From the NCBI RefSeq assembly GCF_026210795.1, contig NC_089436.1, forward strand, positions 1,674,001 through 1,738,000: a DNA stretch of 64,000 nt, read 5' to 3'. The notes beneath the pieces are model-generated. The model had not been told where the DNA came from, ran no database searches, and saw only the letters and a program-made list of their open reading frames with translations. Below are positions 1 through 10,469 of the stretch, one piece after another. The position numbers and the translations under genes are program-made. Position 1 is the stretch's first letter, and each line of letters begins with the position of its first letter. This stretch comes from Rhizophagus irregularis. Its lineage: Eukaryota > Glomeromycota > Glomeromycetes > Glomerales > Glomeraceae.

Positions 1-290
1 TATACACAATTCCTCATTTTCTTGCCTTAACGAAGTTTCACAGTCGCTAGTAATGGGCTTCATCTTCTGATGCTCTTTTTGCTTAATATAATTTCCAACC
101 GCCTTATTTAACAAATCTTCCACTTCGGGATGGATACTACTTGCCTGTTCTATTGATAATGGATGTTTTCGTGAAGTAAGACGTCGCCATACATCTATTT
201 TGATGGAATGAGGGAGCTGGTTAAGTTGCTTTGAGTAATATACGTGAAAAGATGGTGTTAGTATACCGGTCGTTGTTACTGGCCGTAGCT
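1..290 (-). CDS. Coiled-coil protein exon, cut by the window edge
   Basis: On the minus strand an open frame runs from a splice acceptor (TATTAG, about 291-296) to the window edge, about 95 codons, too incomplete for a start or stop. It begins near LRPVTTTGILTPSFHVYY and ends in a Lys/Glu-rich stretch (KQKEHQKMKP, then LRQENEELCI) that looks like the start of a coiled coil. A decayed paralogue lies at about 51.78-52.34 kb, where the coiled coil continues (for example ILEKKIEELLDL). I do not recognise a function; the family looks multi-copy in this genome. The paralogous locus suggests that the missing 3' part lies to the left of this window. Confidence 0.5.
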
Positions 291-491
291 AATAAAAAAT
301 TTTGAGAATTTTATAGATTCAGAAATTTTATAAGAAAATTTTGAGAATTTCCCCCAAAGGTGCTTTGCTACGCGCCAATATCACGGATTGCGTCACATCA
401 GATAGGGGATCTGCTAGAAAACTCCGATTGGCAAAAAATTCACGTGATTTTGGCAGGGGTGTCCCGGCTGAAATCTGCCAAGAATACATGA

Positions 492-692
492 TCACGTCTT
501 TCGTGATACAGATAATAAGTTTTTAACTATTTCGTTTTGTAATTGCTTATCTTCCAATTTCGCAATTCTGGCCTTAAGCTCAGCATTCCTGGCTTCAATC
601 TCAGCAAACTTCTTTCTAAGTTCGGCATTCTCGACTTCGAGCCTGGCAATGCATATTTTCAATGAATCGGTCTCATCTATTTCAGATTGCAT
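492..692 (-). CDS. Short coiled-coil protein (truncated family member)
   Basis: A 66-codon frame opens at the ATG at 692-690, chosen because MQSEIDETDSLK begins the conserved part. It is almost wholly a heptad-rich coiled coil with the repeated phrases ENAELRKK, RNAELKARIAKLEDKQLQN. The same module heads a longer protein at 9.7-10.34 kb and recurs at 58765-58992. Family members I recall are much longer, with repeated Arg/Lys-rich blocks and a C-terminal helical domain, so this is an N-terminal fragment that stops soon after the coil. A GC-rich palindrome (GTTCCCTGAGGGAAC, about 741-755) lies upstream. No function can be assigned. Confidence 0.45.
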   Translation of the reverse strand: MQSEIDETDSLKICIARLEVENAELRKKFAEIEARNAELKARIAKLEDKQLQNEIVKNLLSVSRKT

Positions 693-913
693 GCTTGCGT
701 AATGTAGTATTAGTATGTTAATATTCAAAAATAAAAAACAGTTCCCTGAGGGAACGATCGGTCATGTGATTTTCCCTCACGGCCCGTAAGCGAAATTTGC
801 CAAGAAAAAATATTGTATAGTACATGAGAATATATGTTTGTGAAATCGACCACCAGGGTCAGTTTTTATTATAATACAAAATAATAGTACATCCATAATC
901 GAAGGAGCTAAAG

Positions 914-2540
914 CTAAAGAATTATCTCATCTATAATTTCGCAGTACTGGTCAGTAGTATCCCGAAACCTAGCGCTCATCCGAACATTTTTAAAGTCCCT
1001 GTCATGCCAAAAATGGACGACATTTAATCCCTTCTCTTGAAGCTTCTCAGATGGCCAATACGGATTAGTTACAACATAATCTTCACGGGAGAAGTGTACA
1101 ATCCAGATCTCTCGGGGATGGAGTTGCTCTTTATACTTAAACACTTGCTCAAAATGCCCATCCAATTTTGAAATTGAAGCCGTCGCTAACAGTTCAAGAA
1201 GAGCTTCCAGATGGGGATTTTCAGGCTTCTTTATGGTTAGGTCGCAATAGAGGTGATAGTAGTCCCCATCATCACAAACTTGTTCGAGGTGCCACTGACC
1301 AGTGATCTCATATCCATGGATCTTTCTTAACCAATTCACTAGGACCCGGTACATCTCTGCATCGTATGTACTTTCTTGGAACTTTGATATAATGTTCGAA
1401 TTCTGTCCCTGTGGAAATGATTGGAACTTTTGTATGAGCGGGAGGATCCTAGTGCTATTATACCTTGGTCGAAATCACGTACTGCGGTCTTTAAAATCTC
1501 CAAAATGTCTATAGATTTATCATCCCGTAATGGGATATCTGCAGAAGCATCCAAAACTTTGCTAATACTTCGTTTTTTAGCGATAGGGGTGGAAGAAACT
1601 AATGAATCTGACTTTGAGGAGACCGGCTTCTCTATTATCTCTTCTTGCAGGTTAGAAGTATCAGCTAAAGGTTTGCGACCTTTTTTTCCACTAACCTATA
1701 TAAAAGTAAACCCCCTCAGTAATAAGTATCATCATTGGGGGATAATGAAATAAAAAAAATAATATTTTTTAGAATGGTGATACTAGAAGTAACGACCATA
1801 TGGGATGCTCCTATATGAACCCATCTGCCCAAACACGGAATATTACTCAGTATACTTTTATCAAAAGGAAGGTACATAACCGAATCCTCCTCCAGAAACA
1901 GTAGACCTTTAATAAAAAGTATCGCCAAATAATCTCACAACATCTAACAGAATGAATATGCTAAAACACTGCAATAACCGAGGGCTTATATATCCCCAAG
2001 CGAAAGCTTCTTGTACCTAACATACCATATCTGAAAAATGTGTATTCGGGCCTGCAAAATAGAAACACATACCTTCTTCTTAAGTAAGAGATTTCTAACA
2101 ACTTCGTGAATCTCCTGCGAGGCCATCGGATCATCACGGAAAATATATAAGGTATTGTAAAATACTGTATGTGCCTCATTTCTTTCGGTAAGCCCAAACA
2201 TATTGGTTGACCAGGATATGAAATGCTGAAGAGACCATACTCCACACGGAAAGAGCCAAAAGTATTCGATTTTGCCTTTTTCAGAGACTCTTGATTTCTC
2301 TCTAAATATCTTAGCTTGTTTTTCAAGCTTCATAGCAGGTCCCCACTTCATACCATCCTTCATGAACTTTCTTTCTGTCATGTCTGGGAAGATCTGACCA
2401 TCTATTTTCTCTTTACGAAGGATCTTGAAATCGTCCTCATCGAGATTTATGTTCAGATCGCGTAAAAAATTAATGAGGGTCTCAGTATCCCAGTTTTCAG
2501 CCAACGTGGAGCGGTTTGAAAAAGATGTAGAAGTAGACAT
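914..2540 (-). pseudogene. SAM-domain gene, probably broken
   Basis: From the ATG at 2540 the first ~75 codons encode a sterile alpha motif (SAM) domain: NWDTETLINFLRDLNINLDE, DFKILRKEKIDGQIFPDM and KWGPAMKLEKQAK match its helix pattern. Downstream, minus-strand exon-like blocks follow: a Ser/Lys-rich linker (about 1555-1700), a block with DDKSIDILEILKTAV (about 1400-1554), and a C-terminal domain (914-1354) with HFEQVFKYKEQLHP and EIWIVHFSREDY. The architecture, SAM plus linker plus a C-terminal domain of unknown function, is a large expanded family in Rhizophagus. The frame changes several times (about 1.34-1.37 and 2.1-2.33 kb), so it is a pseudogene or carries assembly indels. SAM domains mediate protein-protein association; the partner is unknown. 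Confidence 0.55.
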
Positions 2541-2977
2541 GTTTTATTAATTTGTTAGAGGTAGAAAACCCAAAAATAGCTGATAAGGCACTTCGCAAGA
2601 AATACGTATAACGAACTTACCCTCTATGATATATGGCCTTTTATAAATAAGAAGAGACGCGCTAGAGTTTGTTTTTTGGTAAGAGACGCGTATACTTATG
2701 TTTTGTAACAATGCAATTAATACAGATTGGCATATTGCTATTTTAGTAAGATTAGCATTACATTATTCGGGAGTTAATCTAGAATAGGCAGATCGTAATA
2801 TTTTACCCCTTCCTGCATAAACCTGCAGGTGGTACATTTCATGGGTGGACAATATATTATTATTTTATTGAAAAAAGCTAATATAATACATTTTCCTATA
2901 TAGCACAGATGATACAGATTCGAATACTTGAAGCCTTGTAAGAAAACTGTGTCTGGCCGATCTTTTCCCATCATTGA

Positions 2978-3592
2978 TTAGCACCGTCTATATGCCCATT
3001 TTTTGTTTTGAGAATCTTCTAACCATACTTTATATTTATACCACCAGTCACTAGTTAGCCGACTATAGGTTTTTATGGATTCTATGTCACGTGGTCCCAA
3101 CATATCCTTTCTAACAAAATACCTAAAAATGCGATTTTCTTCAGTATCAAGATAATATTTGGGATTCTGTGTCCATTTTACCATGATAGGCCATTCAAAT
3201 ACACCAGAAAGAAGTTCATAACCTTCTTGTTGTAATAATTTTTTAACAAGTTCAAAGCTTGACCAATTTAACCAGTACGCTAATTGTTCTCGTTTCTCTT
3301 CTGCCCAAGTTCTAGCAGTATAAAGGGTATAACCATTATATTGCATGTTAAAATGCCATTCTTTCCAGATATATCTTATTAGTTTTCCATTAATATAATA
3401 ATAATACTCATCTGGATGAATAATACCTAAATACTTCCATATGTCAGGAGTACTATCATTCCTCACCGCCTCCCAAATCTGTTTTGCCAAAGATTCAGGT
3501 CTCTTCTTGTAATTCCTGTAAGCTCGCTGGATAACTGTTGCATATAAATTTTCAAAGCCGTAATTATAGTATTTAGGAATCAAGATCCCCAA
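2978..3592 (-). CDS. IQ-motif protein, 204 aa
   Basis: The frame is intact from ATG 3592 to the stop at 2978. Residues about 20-32, VIQRAYRNYKKRP, are an IQ-like calmodulin-binding motif, followed by ESLAKQIWEAVRND and a Trp/Tyr-rich body (EEKREQLAYWLNWSSFELVK, then WTQNPKYYLDTEENRIFRYF) that I do not recognise. It belongs to a multi-copy family: decayed relatives lie at 54.26-54.41 and 55.27-55.90 kb, and the 3' flank (about 2774-2860) resembles the 3650-3720 segment, which suggests local tandem duplication. The IQ motif suggests a calmodulin-like partner, which is inference. Confidence 0.6.
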   Translation of the reverse strand: MGILIPKYYNYGFENLYATVIQRAYRNYKKRPESLAKQIWEAVRNDSTPDIWKYLGIIHPDEYYYYINGKLIRYIWKEWHFNMQYNGYTLYTARTWAEEKREQLAYWLNWSSFELVKKLLQQEGYELLSGVFEWPIMVKWTQNPKYYLDTEENRIFRYFVRKDMLGPRDIESIKTYSRLTSDWWYKYKVWLEDSQNKKWAYRRC

Positions 3593-3847
3593 GATCGCTT
3601 CATTGATCTTCCTGAAATACTTTATTAAAATAGTTATACAATATTGGAGGATCTAACCCAGAATAGATGGATCATGCATATTCCACATAAAATGCAGGTG
3701 ATACATTTCACAATTATACTAGGCGATCATGTATGCAGATTATATAGCGTAAAAAAATAAAGTATAAGTTATACATTGCGCCTTTAGCTAAATGATATTA
3801 ATCTTCAATAGTCTATAATTAATATATTTCTCAGTCAGTTAAACCAG

Positions 3848-4717
3848 TTAAACGAATGTGATTTTTGTACCATCTCTCAATCTTAATGCGGGTACTCCGT
3901 TTCGATTAAGATGGTCTATAGATGGTAATAAGTTATTTTGTTTAGCATACCGAGATGAGATAAATATTTCACTTGTATTACTTTTGCAATTTGATGATTG
4001 ATGTAAAACTGGCGAAATCATTTCTTGCCCGGTATTAGTAATATAAACTGGCTCGAATTTTAGAGCACTTGGGATAGTATTTTTTGCCATAGTTGTTTTA
4101 ACCTGTGTGTATGTTTCATAGCCAATTGTACGAGAATCATAATCATATGATATCGATGCCAATTTATCCTTCTCTGAGTGTGAAAGAGATTGGGATGCAA
4201 GTTCCAATTGGAGACGATTAATTTTAGCCTCTTCTTGTAATATGTATTGTCTATATTGCCAGATCTGAAATTCCCTTCTATCAATAGATTTGAGAATTTC
4301 ATTTCTTCTTGCATGTTCATTCGAAATAGTATTTCCAGAAATACATCTTTTCAAGTGGCTATCTCGATAGGTTATGGCAAGACCATCAAGGCCATTTTCA
4401 GATATGAAAACTAAGGAGTCACATACACTACAATATATGTAATTTGATGGAAGACCATGGACTCTATCACTTCTTTCAATTAAATTTCCATGCATCGTAA
4501 TATATCCATTCTTAGAAAGGATTTCCCTGGAATAGTTATCTTCTAGTATTTTCCTAAATGGATCACGAATACGAGAGCACCACATTTCTGGTGTTTCGTG
4601 ATCATGTCTTTTTGTTAAAGGGCTTAATCTTTCAAGTATTCTTCTATAATCTTCAGAGCCTCCATGAGTATTCCATGCATCAATTAGCTTAGAATAGGCT
4701 TTACTATCTAAATCCAT
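3848..4717 (-). CDS. Putative C2HC zinc-binding protein, 289 aa
   Basis: An intact frame runs from ATG 4717 (MDLDSKAYSKLIDAWN) to the stop at 3848. Residues about 95-128 hold a possible zinc site, YCSVCDSLVF followed by DSHLKRC (C-x2-C, then H-x4-C). A helical Gln/Glu-rich segment follows (QIWQYRQYILQEEAKINRLQ), then a C-terminus rich in polar residues that ends LRLRDGTKITFV. I do not recognise the family beyond its being repeated here: a broken, AT-shifted paralogue lies at about 56.0-56.4 kb in the same relative order. No membrane segment is seen. The promoter side (4718-5300) is AT-rich with no clear motif. Confidence 0.55.
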   Translation of the reverse strand: MDLDSKAYSKLIDAWNTHGGSEDYRRILERLSPLTKRHDHETPEMWCSRIRDPFRKILEDNYSREILSKNGYITMHGNLIERSDRVHGLPSNYIYCSVCDSLVFISENGLDGLAITYRDSHLKRCISGNTISNEHARRNEILKSIDRREFQIWQYRQYILQEEAKINRLQLELASQSLSHSEKDKLASISYDYDSRTIGYETYTQVKTTMAKNTIPSALKFEPVYITNTGQEMISPVLHQSSNCKSNTSEIFISSRYAKQNNLLPSIDHLNRNGVPALRLRDGTKITFV

Positions 4718-5154
4718 ATTAGCGTTTTGGTAGAATAACAGAATATAACGATTTTATTGATTTTAGCCGATTTTAGCAATTTTAGATGATTTAGCAATAT
4801 TATACTATAATAAATATCGGATTCAAATTTATAAGCAACTTTATCGATTTGTAGCCGATTTGGTGGGACTACATATTACTAAACTCAAATTCATTTTTAT
4901 TCGATTATAGGGATTTATATAGGGTCATATCCCTTCGGATTTTATATTTACATGCATATGCACAGCATCTTCGGCTAAATCAGTTTGTGGCATGATGTAC
5001 TGTATATCGTATCACATGAGATCCCCACCAGTTCCTCGATAGTTCTAGGAGAGTTCCAGGAGCTGATGAGTTTCTATAAGTCATGAGATGGTCGGCCCTA
5101 TAAAAAATTATACAGACATCATTCCGCATATAGCATACATTAAAAAACATTAGG

Positions 5155-5332
5155 AGATTAAAAAGGAGAAAAAGTTCACTATGTGAACAAAACTTTATTT
5201 GATATGCACATGCAAAGCTAATTAATTGACAGGCGAAAATAATCTAAAGGGAAGGATTATCAAATATATATATTTTGGATTTCAAATTCTCTGACGCCCC
5301 GTCAGAAAATCACGTGACTGTGGCGCAGTAGC
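5155..5332. promoter_or_regulatory. Palindromes in the 3' flank of the RING gene
   Basis: This gene-free stretch holds the palindrome GTTCACTATGTGAAC (about 5174-5188) and, closer to the RING stop, TCACGTGAC followed by TGTGGCGCAGTAG (about 5311-5330). A nearly identical TCACGTGAC-GGCGCAGTA arrangement occurs near 23105. CACGTG is the core bound by many bHLH factors, but position at a gene's 3' end and recurrence make a 3'-end or repeat-derived role equally likely. Confidence 0.3.
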
Positions 5333-7000
5333 CTATCTAAATTTCTCTCCAAGAGTATCGATATCTTCCCAGCTTAATCCATAGATATGCGACACTGGGG
5401 TCTTTACCCGCTGTATCTTTTCAAACCCAATGGTGCTAAATAAATCATAAATCTTTCTTGCTCTTTCTATCCTTTTCTCAATAGTATTTTTCGATAGATC
5501 GCTTGGGAGTTGCTTTGTAACTTCTTTGACGAGCATTCTCTGAGCCTTACGGTCTCTATGGAGACTTTTGAATCTATCAAACATATTTTCAAGTTCTTCC
5601 CCAAACGAATAATATCGCAAAATAATCTCTTGATTTGTAGCTCTATTTTTTTCTTCAGCTGTAAGGATCGCATTATATAAATCAGTAAGATTGCCTCGGT
5701 CTGCGATTGTGGGTTGTGTATCAGTGGTACTCGATGCAGAGCTTGGTGTTGCTAACTCCTTGATAAGCCTTTTCAGAGTAGGTGATTCCCCGACATTAGT
5801 TAAGGTCTTCTGCTTTTTGCTAGATGATTTTTCGGTAGAAGCAGGTTCCATAGTACGTTTATTCTGCGTGGTACTCGAGCCCTGGGTTTCAAAATTGTTG
5901 GTTACTGTTTCATCGTCGTCAGTTTCCATATCATCAGTTTCCGTATCATTAGTTGATGGACATATAGGGCATAGCTTTCGTGGATTATCGATACAGTTGT
6001 AATGGACAATATGCTTGCAGGTTAAATATACGAGCGGTTTCGAAGGACCTTGAGGTTGAGGGGCGATTCGAAGAAAGCCTAGAGGAGGGAGGGACGAAGA
6101 AAGGTCTTCAGAGCATTTAGCGCATCTCAAAGTACTTTTGTCTTGCTGAGTTACTGGACCCTCGATCCCTAACATCCGTATAGGCGGTGAAGATAGGGCA
6201 AACGTTCCCATTGAAGGTGAAATTCCACTCGATTGGGAGGTCATTCTGGGATCCGGATTGGAAATGATACCAGCTTTATCTAAGATGTCCACACTCTTTC
6301 CACAGTCGGGGGCTGGACATGCGCTTGGAGTGCCAATAAAAAGTCTATTTTCGATACAGAGTCTGTGAAAAATATGTCCGCAACTGAGGTATGTGAACGC
6401 CTTGAGAGGGGACATTAAAATGTCATTGCCACATTCAGAGCATGAACCTAGTTCTGGGAAATCAATATCTCTAACAGTCTTATCTTCGAGACTTTTGAGG
6501 ATATTATATCCAAGGTTTCTAAGGTTAATAAGAGAGGATCTCTCAGATTCCGAAATACTGCTCTTTTCTCTACCTCCATAATCGACTATGCTGTATTGGA
6601 AAGGTAATAATGGATCACTATTATCTGCCTTACCACATGAGCAAAGTAATGTTCCATCTTTATACATTGTTTTCGCACAAGTCCAATGGATCATATCGCC
6701 ACAAACGTTTAAAACGAGCGCTCTAGGTGGATCTTCTGCCAAAATGGGGGTACTACACTCTCCACACGGCCCATAATCCGGGATAGTGTTGTTGGATTTA
6801 ATCGATGAAAAATCTGGCTCTTCACGAAGAATGTCCTCTGGAAGATACTTTAATATATTTAACGCAATTGATTTAAGGGATTTGTTGCGTCTTGGTTGCA
6901 CTTCGTAAATATCTCTTCTTTGTGTGTTGCCGATTGGGTCCATATTGATTTCATCAGCAGTGATCGCTTCCAAATTAACTGAGCTCTCTTGGTTCTCCAT
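5333..7000 (-). CDS. Triple RING-type zinc-finger protein, 555 aa
   Basis: The frame is intact from ATG 7000. Three RING-like Cys/His clusters lie at residues about 79-122 (CGECSTPILA with CGDMIHWTC and LCSCG), 187-233 (CSECGNDILM with CGHIFHRLC and CPAPDCG) and 293-347 (CAKCSEDLSS with CKHIVHYNC and CPICPS). An acidic/Ser-Thr linker with a basic patch (KSSSKKQK) follows, then a helical C-terminal domain (EIILRYYSFGEELENMF, then RARKIYDLFSTIG). RING fingers usually recruit ubiquitin E2 enzymes; the C-terminal domain is also found, as I recall, in unrelated Rhizophagus coiled-coil proteins, so it may be a shared targeting module. The second and third fingers keep the C-G/K-H-I-x-H-x-x-C knuckle best. 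A decayed paralogue lies at 57.18-58.5 kb. Confidence 0.75.
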   Translation of the reverse strand: MENQESSVNLEAITADEINMDPIGNTQRRDIYEVQPRRNKSLKSIALNILKYLPEDILREEPDFSSIKSNNTIPDYGPCGECSTPILAEDPPRALVLNVCGDMIHWTCAKTMYKDGTLLCSCGKADNSDPLLPFQYSIVDYGGREKSSISESERSSLINLRNLGYNILKSLEDKTVRDIDFPELGSCSECGNDILMSPLKAFTYLSCGHIFHRLCIENRLFIGTPSACPAPDCGKSVDILDKAGIISNPDPRMTSQSSGISPSMGTFALSSPPIRMLGIEGPVTQQDKSTLRCAKCSEDLSSSLPPLGFLRIAPQPQGPSKPLVYLTCKHIVHYNCIDNPRKLCPICPSTNDTETDDMETDDDETVTNNFETQGSSTTQNKRTMEPASTEKSSSKKQKTLTNVGESPTLKRLIKELATPSSASSTTDTQPTIADRGNLTDLYNAILTAEEKNRATNQEIILRYYSFGEELENMFDRFKSLHRDRKAQRMLVKEVTKQLPSDLSKNTIEKRIERARKIYDLFSTIGFEKIQRVKTPVSHIYGLSWEDIDTLGEKFR

Positions 7001-7470
7001 ACCTACCCACTTACCACGCTTGTAGCCAGAAAAAAAATAGCTATCTTGCTGGCTAAAGCTAAAGACGGGTTTTTATATCACTTGTAAATTTCGTAGGAGA
7101 AAACATTCCCCGGATTTTCACCAGCAATTACGCACTGCATTTCGTCATTCCGTTAATCCCCTGCAAATCGATAAAAATGACTTCATGATTAGCATAGATA
7201 TCCCGATCCCATATGCGAAATAATGATTGCTGGAAAAAATATCCATACCCGATTATTGTTTTGTCAGTATGATAGTAGCGTGGCCGGAGACATGACATGC
7301 AAAAATAAATGCAAATCGAATTAGAAAAAAAAAAATAATGTGAATATATATGCGAATCCACGTCACACAGCCCCTATTCTTCGGCAAGAATTTTACCGAA
7401 TATCTTCTGCGCATTTCAGGTGATCGGCCCACATGACGAATATAGAGATGACGTTAATATCTAAGCCACC
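7001..7470. other. Conserved non-coding block upstream of the RING gene
   Basis: About 470 bases without a supported gene. The part 7110-7300 (starting GCAATTACGCACTGCATTT) is matched closely by 58600-58745 upstream of the decayed RING paralogue, so it is retained in both copies. A 77-codon frame here is interrupted in the other copy at the homologous place, so I do not call it a gene. At about 7325-7356 a poly-A tract is followed by ATATATATGCGAA, a combination repeated before other genes in this window (about 12786, 18048). Confidence 0.4.
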
Positions 7471-8134
7471 AACGTGATTCGAAAAAAGAAATGGAGAGAT
7501 AATAGGACTCATCATTGGGGAGGTTTTCCTTTCGTAACCTCCATCACGATAATAATAACCTCTATCGTATCACGTTCATCATATTCATTAAATCCGCCAT
7601 ATCCATTATATCCATCATCATCCGAATCGTCTGGCATCTCCTCTTCAGAATCACTAGAATCGTTATCATCTTCTGACTTAACTTTGTTCGATCCTTCCTC
7701 CTTTAAATCCTCCTCATCAAAATACACATCATAATAGTCTTCATTTGAAACTAAGGATTTCGCTTGCGCCTCTGGTGTCTTAGCGATTACTTCAGACTTT
7801 TTTTCAATCGCTTCATTCATTCCTTCTTCCTTAAAAACCTCCTCATCAAAATAAACTGTAACATTGAGGTGTCACTAGAGATATCGTCTGAATCGTTAGT
7901 TGAAGTAGTAGCCATGGTATCAGAGGTTTTGTTCACACGACTCTGGTGATCACTAGTGATCGTTTTCGAATTAACTTGATCTATAATGTATTGGATTTGG
8001 GGATTTTTGAGTCTTGAAATACTATCAGCATTACAAGTGATACGCTGGACCTTCTTTAGGGTTATGGGGTCATATTCAAACCCAAATAACTTATTTATTT
8101 TTCTTGCCTTACAGGTCATTACGTAAATATCCAT
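7470..8134 (-). pseudogene. Acidic Asp/Ser-rich protein gene with frame changes
   Basis: From ATG 8134 the N-terminal ~95 residues (MDIYVMTCKARKINKLFG, then SRLKNPQIQYIIDQVNS) form a conserved-looking head. The middle is acidic (YFDEE, then DDNDSSDSEEEMPDDSDDDG) and the tail, in another frame, is Gly/Tyr-rich (GYYYRDGGYERK) and ends in PMMSPII. I recall this head/acidic/Gly-Tyr architecture as a multi-copy Rhizophagus protein of unknown function. The frame changes near 7870 and again near 7565, so the copy is a pseudogene or has uncorrected assembly indels. The acidic tail is compatible with a nuclear role, but nothing proves this. Confidence 0.5.
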
Positions 8135-8434
8135 TTGAAACGTATGGTTTCATTTCCTAAATCTCGGATTGTATGTTTTGGCATAGCTTTATATATCCGA
8201 TAATATACTTAAAATGTGTTAACTATAGAGTAGCAAAAAAGAAATTTCCAAATTCCAACCATGTCTGGGTTTCTAGTATCGGCAATAATTTTTCCGAAGT
8301 ACTGTATACTGCGGTTCATTATAATCAACGGTTATAAATACCATTATTTTTAAGATCCGACATAATTTTAATATAAATAAATTAAATCATGTCTTGTCCT
8401 TTCTACAAAATTAATAAACTGGTACCGATAACCG

Positions 8435-9157
8435 ATGGAAGGTCAACAACCTAATCAACAACAGGGAGGTCAACAACCTAATCAACAACAGGGAGGTCAA
8501 CCTAACCCAGCTTTACAAACATGGTACGCGAAATCGTGGGAAGTCTCGAAAAGAATTTATGGTAAAAAAGTTTTCTGCGCCGTTTCTTTGCTAGTCAACA
8601 TATCAATAATCTGTATATTATATCTTTAGAATACTTTAACGCTCTCGTTAAAGTTATTGGAGTGATAGGATCGTTTATATCTTTTTTAATTTACTTTTTC
8701 CGAATAATGGGAGTATGTACAGTAACCTTTATCTGATCAGCATACTATATCAGTAGTTCATTTATAAATGATGCCACCTGTTTCACATAATAACATCTTG
8801 ATTTTTTAGGCGGTGGAAAAATTGGAAAAAACTATGAATGCAGGTTTTAAAGACATTGACCGTAAACTCGATTTCGTTAATAAAGAAATCTCGGTAATGA
8901 ACAAAGAGGTTACAGTCACAAATAAAATATTTGAGGGCAAACTCGGTCTGATCGAGGGCGGACTTGAGCTCGTAAATAAAGAGATTGCAATTAAACGCGA
9001 ACCTGCTATAAATTCGGAGGTAAGAATTTGTGAGCCATATTGAATAATTTTGTTGTTTGATTAATCTAAATTATGTCAATTACAGAATTGGAATTATATG
9101 AATATTATTGTAATTCTCGTGATTCTTGTTGTACTTGTCGTCCTTTTGAAAAGATAA
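8435..9157 (+). CDS. Small spliced tail-anchored coiled-coil protein
   Basis: This is the only plus-strand gene in the left 21 kb. It starts at ATG 8435 with a Gln/Gly/Asn repeat (two units of PNQQQGGQ), then YGKKVFCAVSLLVNISIICI, a hydrophobic segment. A further hydrophobic block (about 8630-8708) precedes a donor GTATGT and an acceptor TTTTTAG near 8810; the next exon (8811-9019) encodes a coiled coil (LDFVNKEISVMNKEVTVTNK). A GTAAGA donor and TTACAG acceptor (about 9085) join a last exon ending at 9157 that is one membrane helix (MNIIVILVILVVLVVLLKR), typical of a tail anchor. The join between the first two blocks is not clear. Topology suggests an organelle or ER-membrane scaffold; function unknown. 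Confidence 0.5.
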
Positions 9158-9703
9158 ACGAAAAATTCACCTGTAGGGCCAATGTCGCTCGTTTTATTAT
9201 GAAAGAATTAAGAGTATGGCTTTAGGGAAACTTCTTCTCGCAAATCACTACAAATTTATGTGAAAAAAAATTATTGCTTAATAATAATAGGTCTCTGCTA
9301 ACTTGCTAAGCTGTGTATTTATATTGGTTAAAGCATAACCTTTGTAAGTAATAAATTTCATATAAAAAATAAATAAATAAACAGTAGATTGCATGAAATA
9401 CATACTGTATATAAACCGGTCATTCTTTTTATTCATATAGCCCGATGTGGGCAAACTTTATTAATAAAATGCACACACGCTTAAAAAATTCGAAGTAAAA
9501 TCTTTATTATATTTTTGTAAAGCTGGCTGGCTAAGAAAAATGAATGTAAAAAATGGTAGAGAGCGGGATATTTCTACTCAGTATTATTATCTAACCATCT
9601 GCTAATTAACTTTACTGTACTATATTTCGAATCACTGTATCCATAATAAAAACTTTTTATAGTAGCCCTTTTCCCCGTAAGTTATTTCACAAACTACATA
9701 TAG
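9158..9703. other. AT-rich spacer, no gene seen
   Basis: No frame of note and no repeat I could match inside the window. It separates the convergent tail-anchored gene and the minus-strand coiled-coil gene and probably holds both 3' ends. Confidence 0.4.
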
Positions 9704-10342
9704 TCAACAGAATAGCTTAAGTTCCAGTCTTGTAGTTTTTTGTTGATCGTTTCCCAAGGAAACGGTTTTTGTGCTACTTTCGATTTCATCATTTCTTAGA
9801 GAAATTTCTGTAACAAGCAATAAGTTGGAAGGGACAGTTGACTCACGTTGAATTTTCTTCTCCCTATTGCGTTGCCTTATCCCATCACTAACACTTTTCT
9901 TATGTGCGAAAGCTTCCATTTTCCTATCCTCCGATAACTTCTGATCTCTCAAACAAGATGGCGCCTTATTACACTGATCTGTAATGGAACTAGGCACATT
10001 GACAACTACTTCGGAAATATCTTTGGTTGGCTGTTTGCTTTCCTCATCGCCATCCCTTAGTTTCACCACTTCGGCTTTAAACTCATCAATCACGCCTAAC
10101 ATTCTTGGCCAAGAATCTCGATTCTAGTCTTGAGTTCTGCATTCTCAGCATCACGTTTCTTACTCTCTTCCATAGCCTGTCTTAGAGCTTCGGCAAGTCC
10201 GGCCTTAAGCTCAACTTTCTCGGACTTAAATTTGGCTAACTTTCTTTTAAGATCAGGCATTCGCCATTCTAAGCTCTGCAATCTCAACTAAGAGTTTAGC
10301 ATTTAATTCTCTTAGTGAATCAATGGAGTGAGAATTTGTCAT
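9704..10342 (-). pseudogene. Coiled-coil family gene with frame changes
   Basis: From ATG 10342 the start reads MTNSHSIDSLRELNAKLLVE, then the frame changes into RLQSLEWRMPDLKRKLAKFK and ENAELKTRIEILGQEC, and again into MLGVIDEFKAEVVKLRDGDE. The latter block contains the signature KKSVSDGIRQRNREKKIQ. This is the architecture of a large Rhizophagus family: N-terminal heptad coil (ENAELK), then repeated blocks of the type VSDEIRQRNREKKL, then a C-terminal helical domain, which is absent here. The copy is therefore truncated and out of frame in at least two places (about 10265 and 10105). Function unknown; coils suggest self-association. Confidence 0.5.
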
Positions 10343-10469
10343 TATTTTTTTACAAAATATGCGATATATTCAAAATAATAAAAATCACACGTTTTTCCTT
10401 ACGAAGAAAAATTTTTATTAATACATGTAAAAAATAAATACAAATTCGGGACGTAGCCTGCAATACATA

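Noticed and set aside
7128-7361. 77-codon minus-strand frame
   Set aside because: Interrupted in the paralogous copy at 58.6-58.75 kb and without domain; better seen as conserved non-coding DNA.
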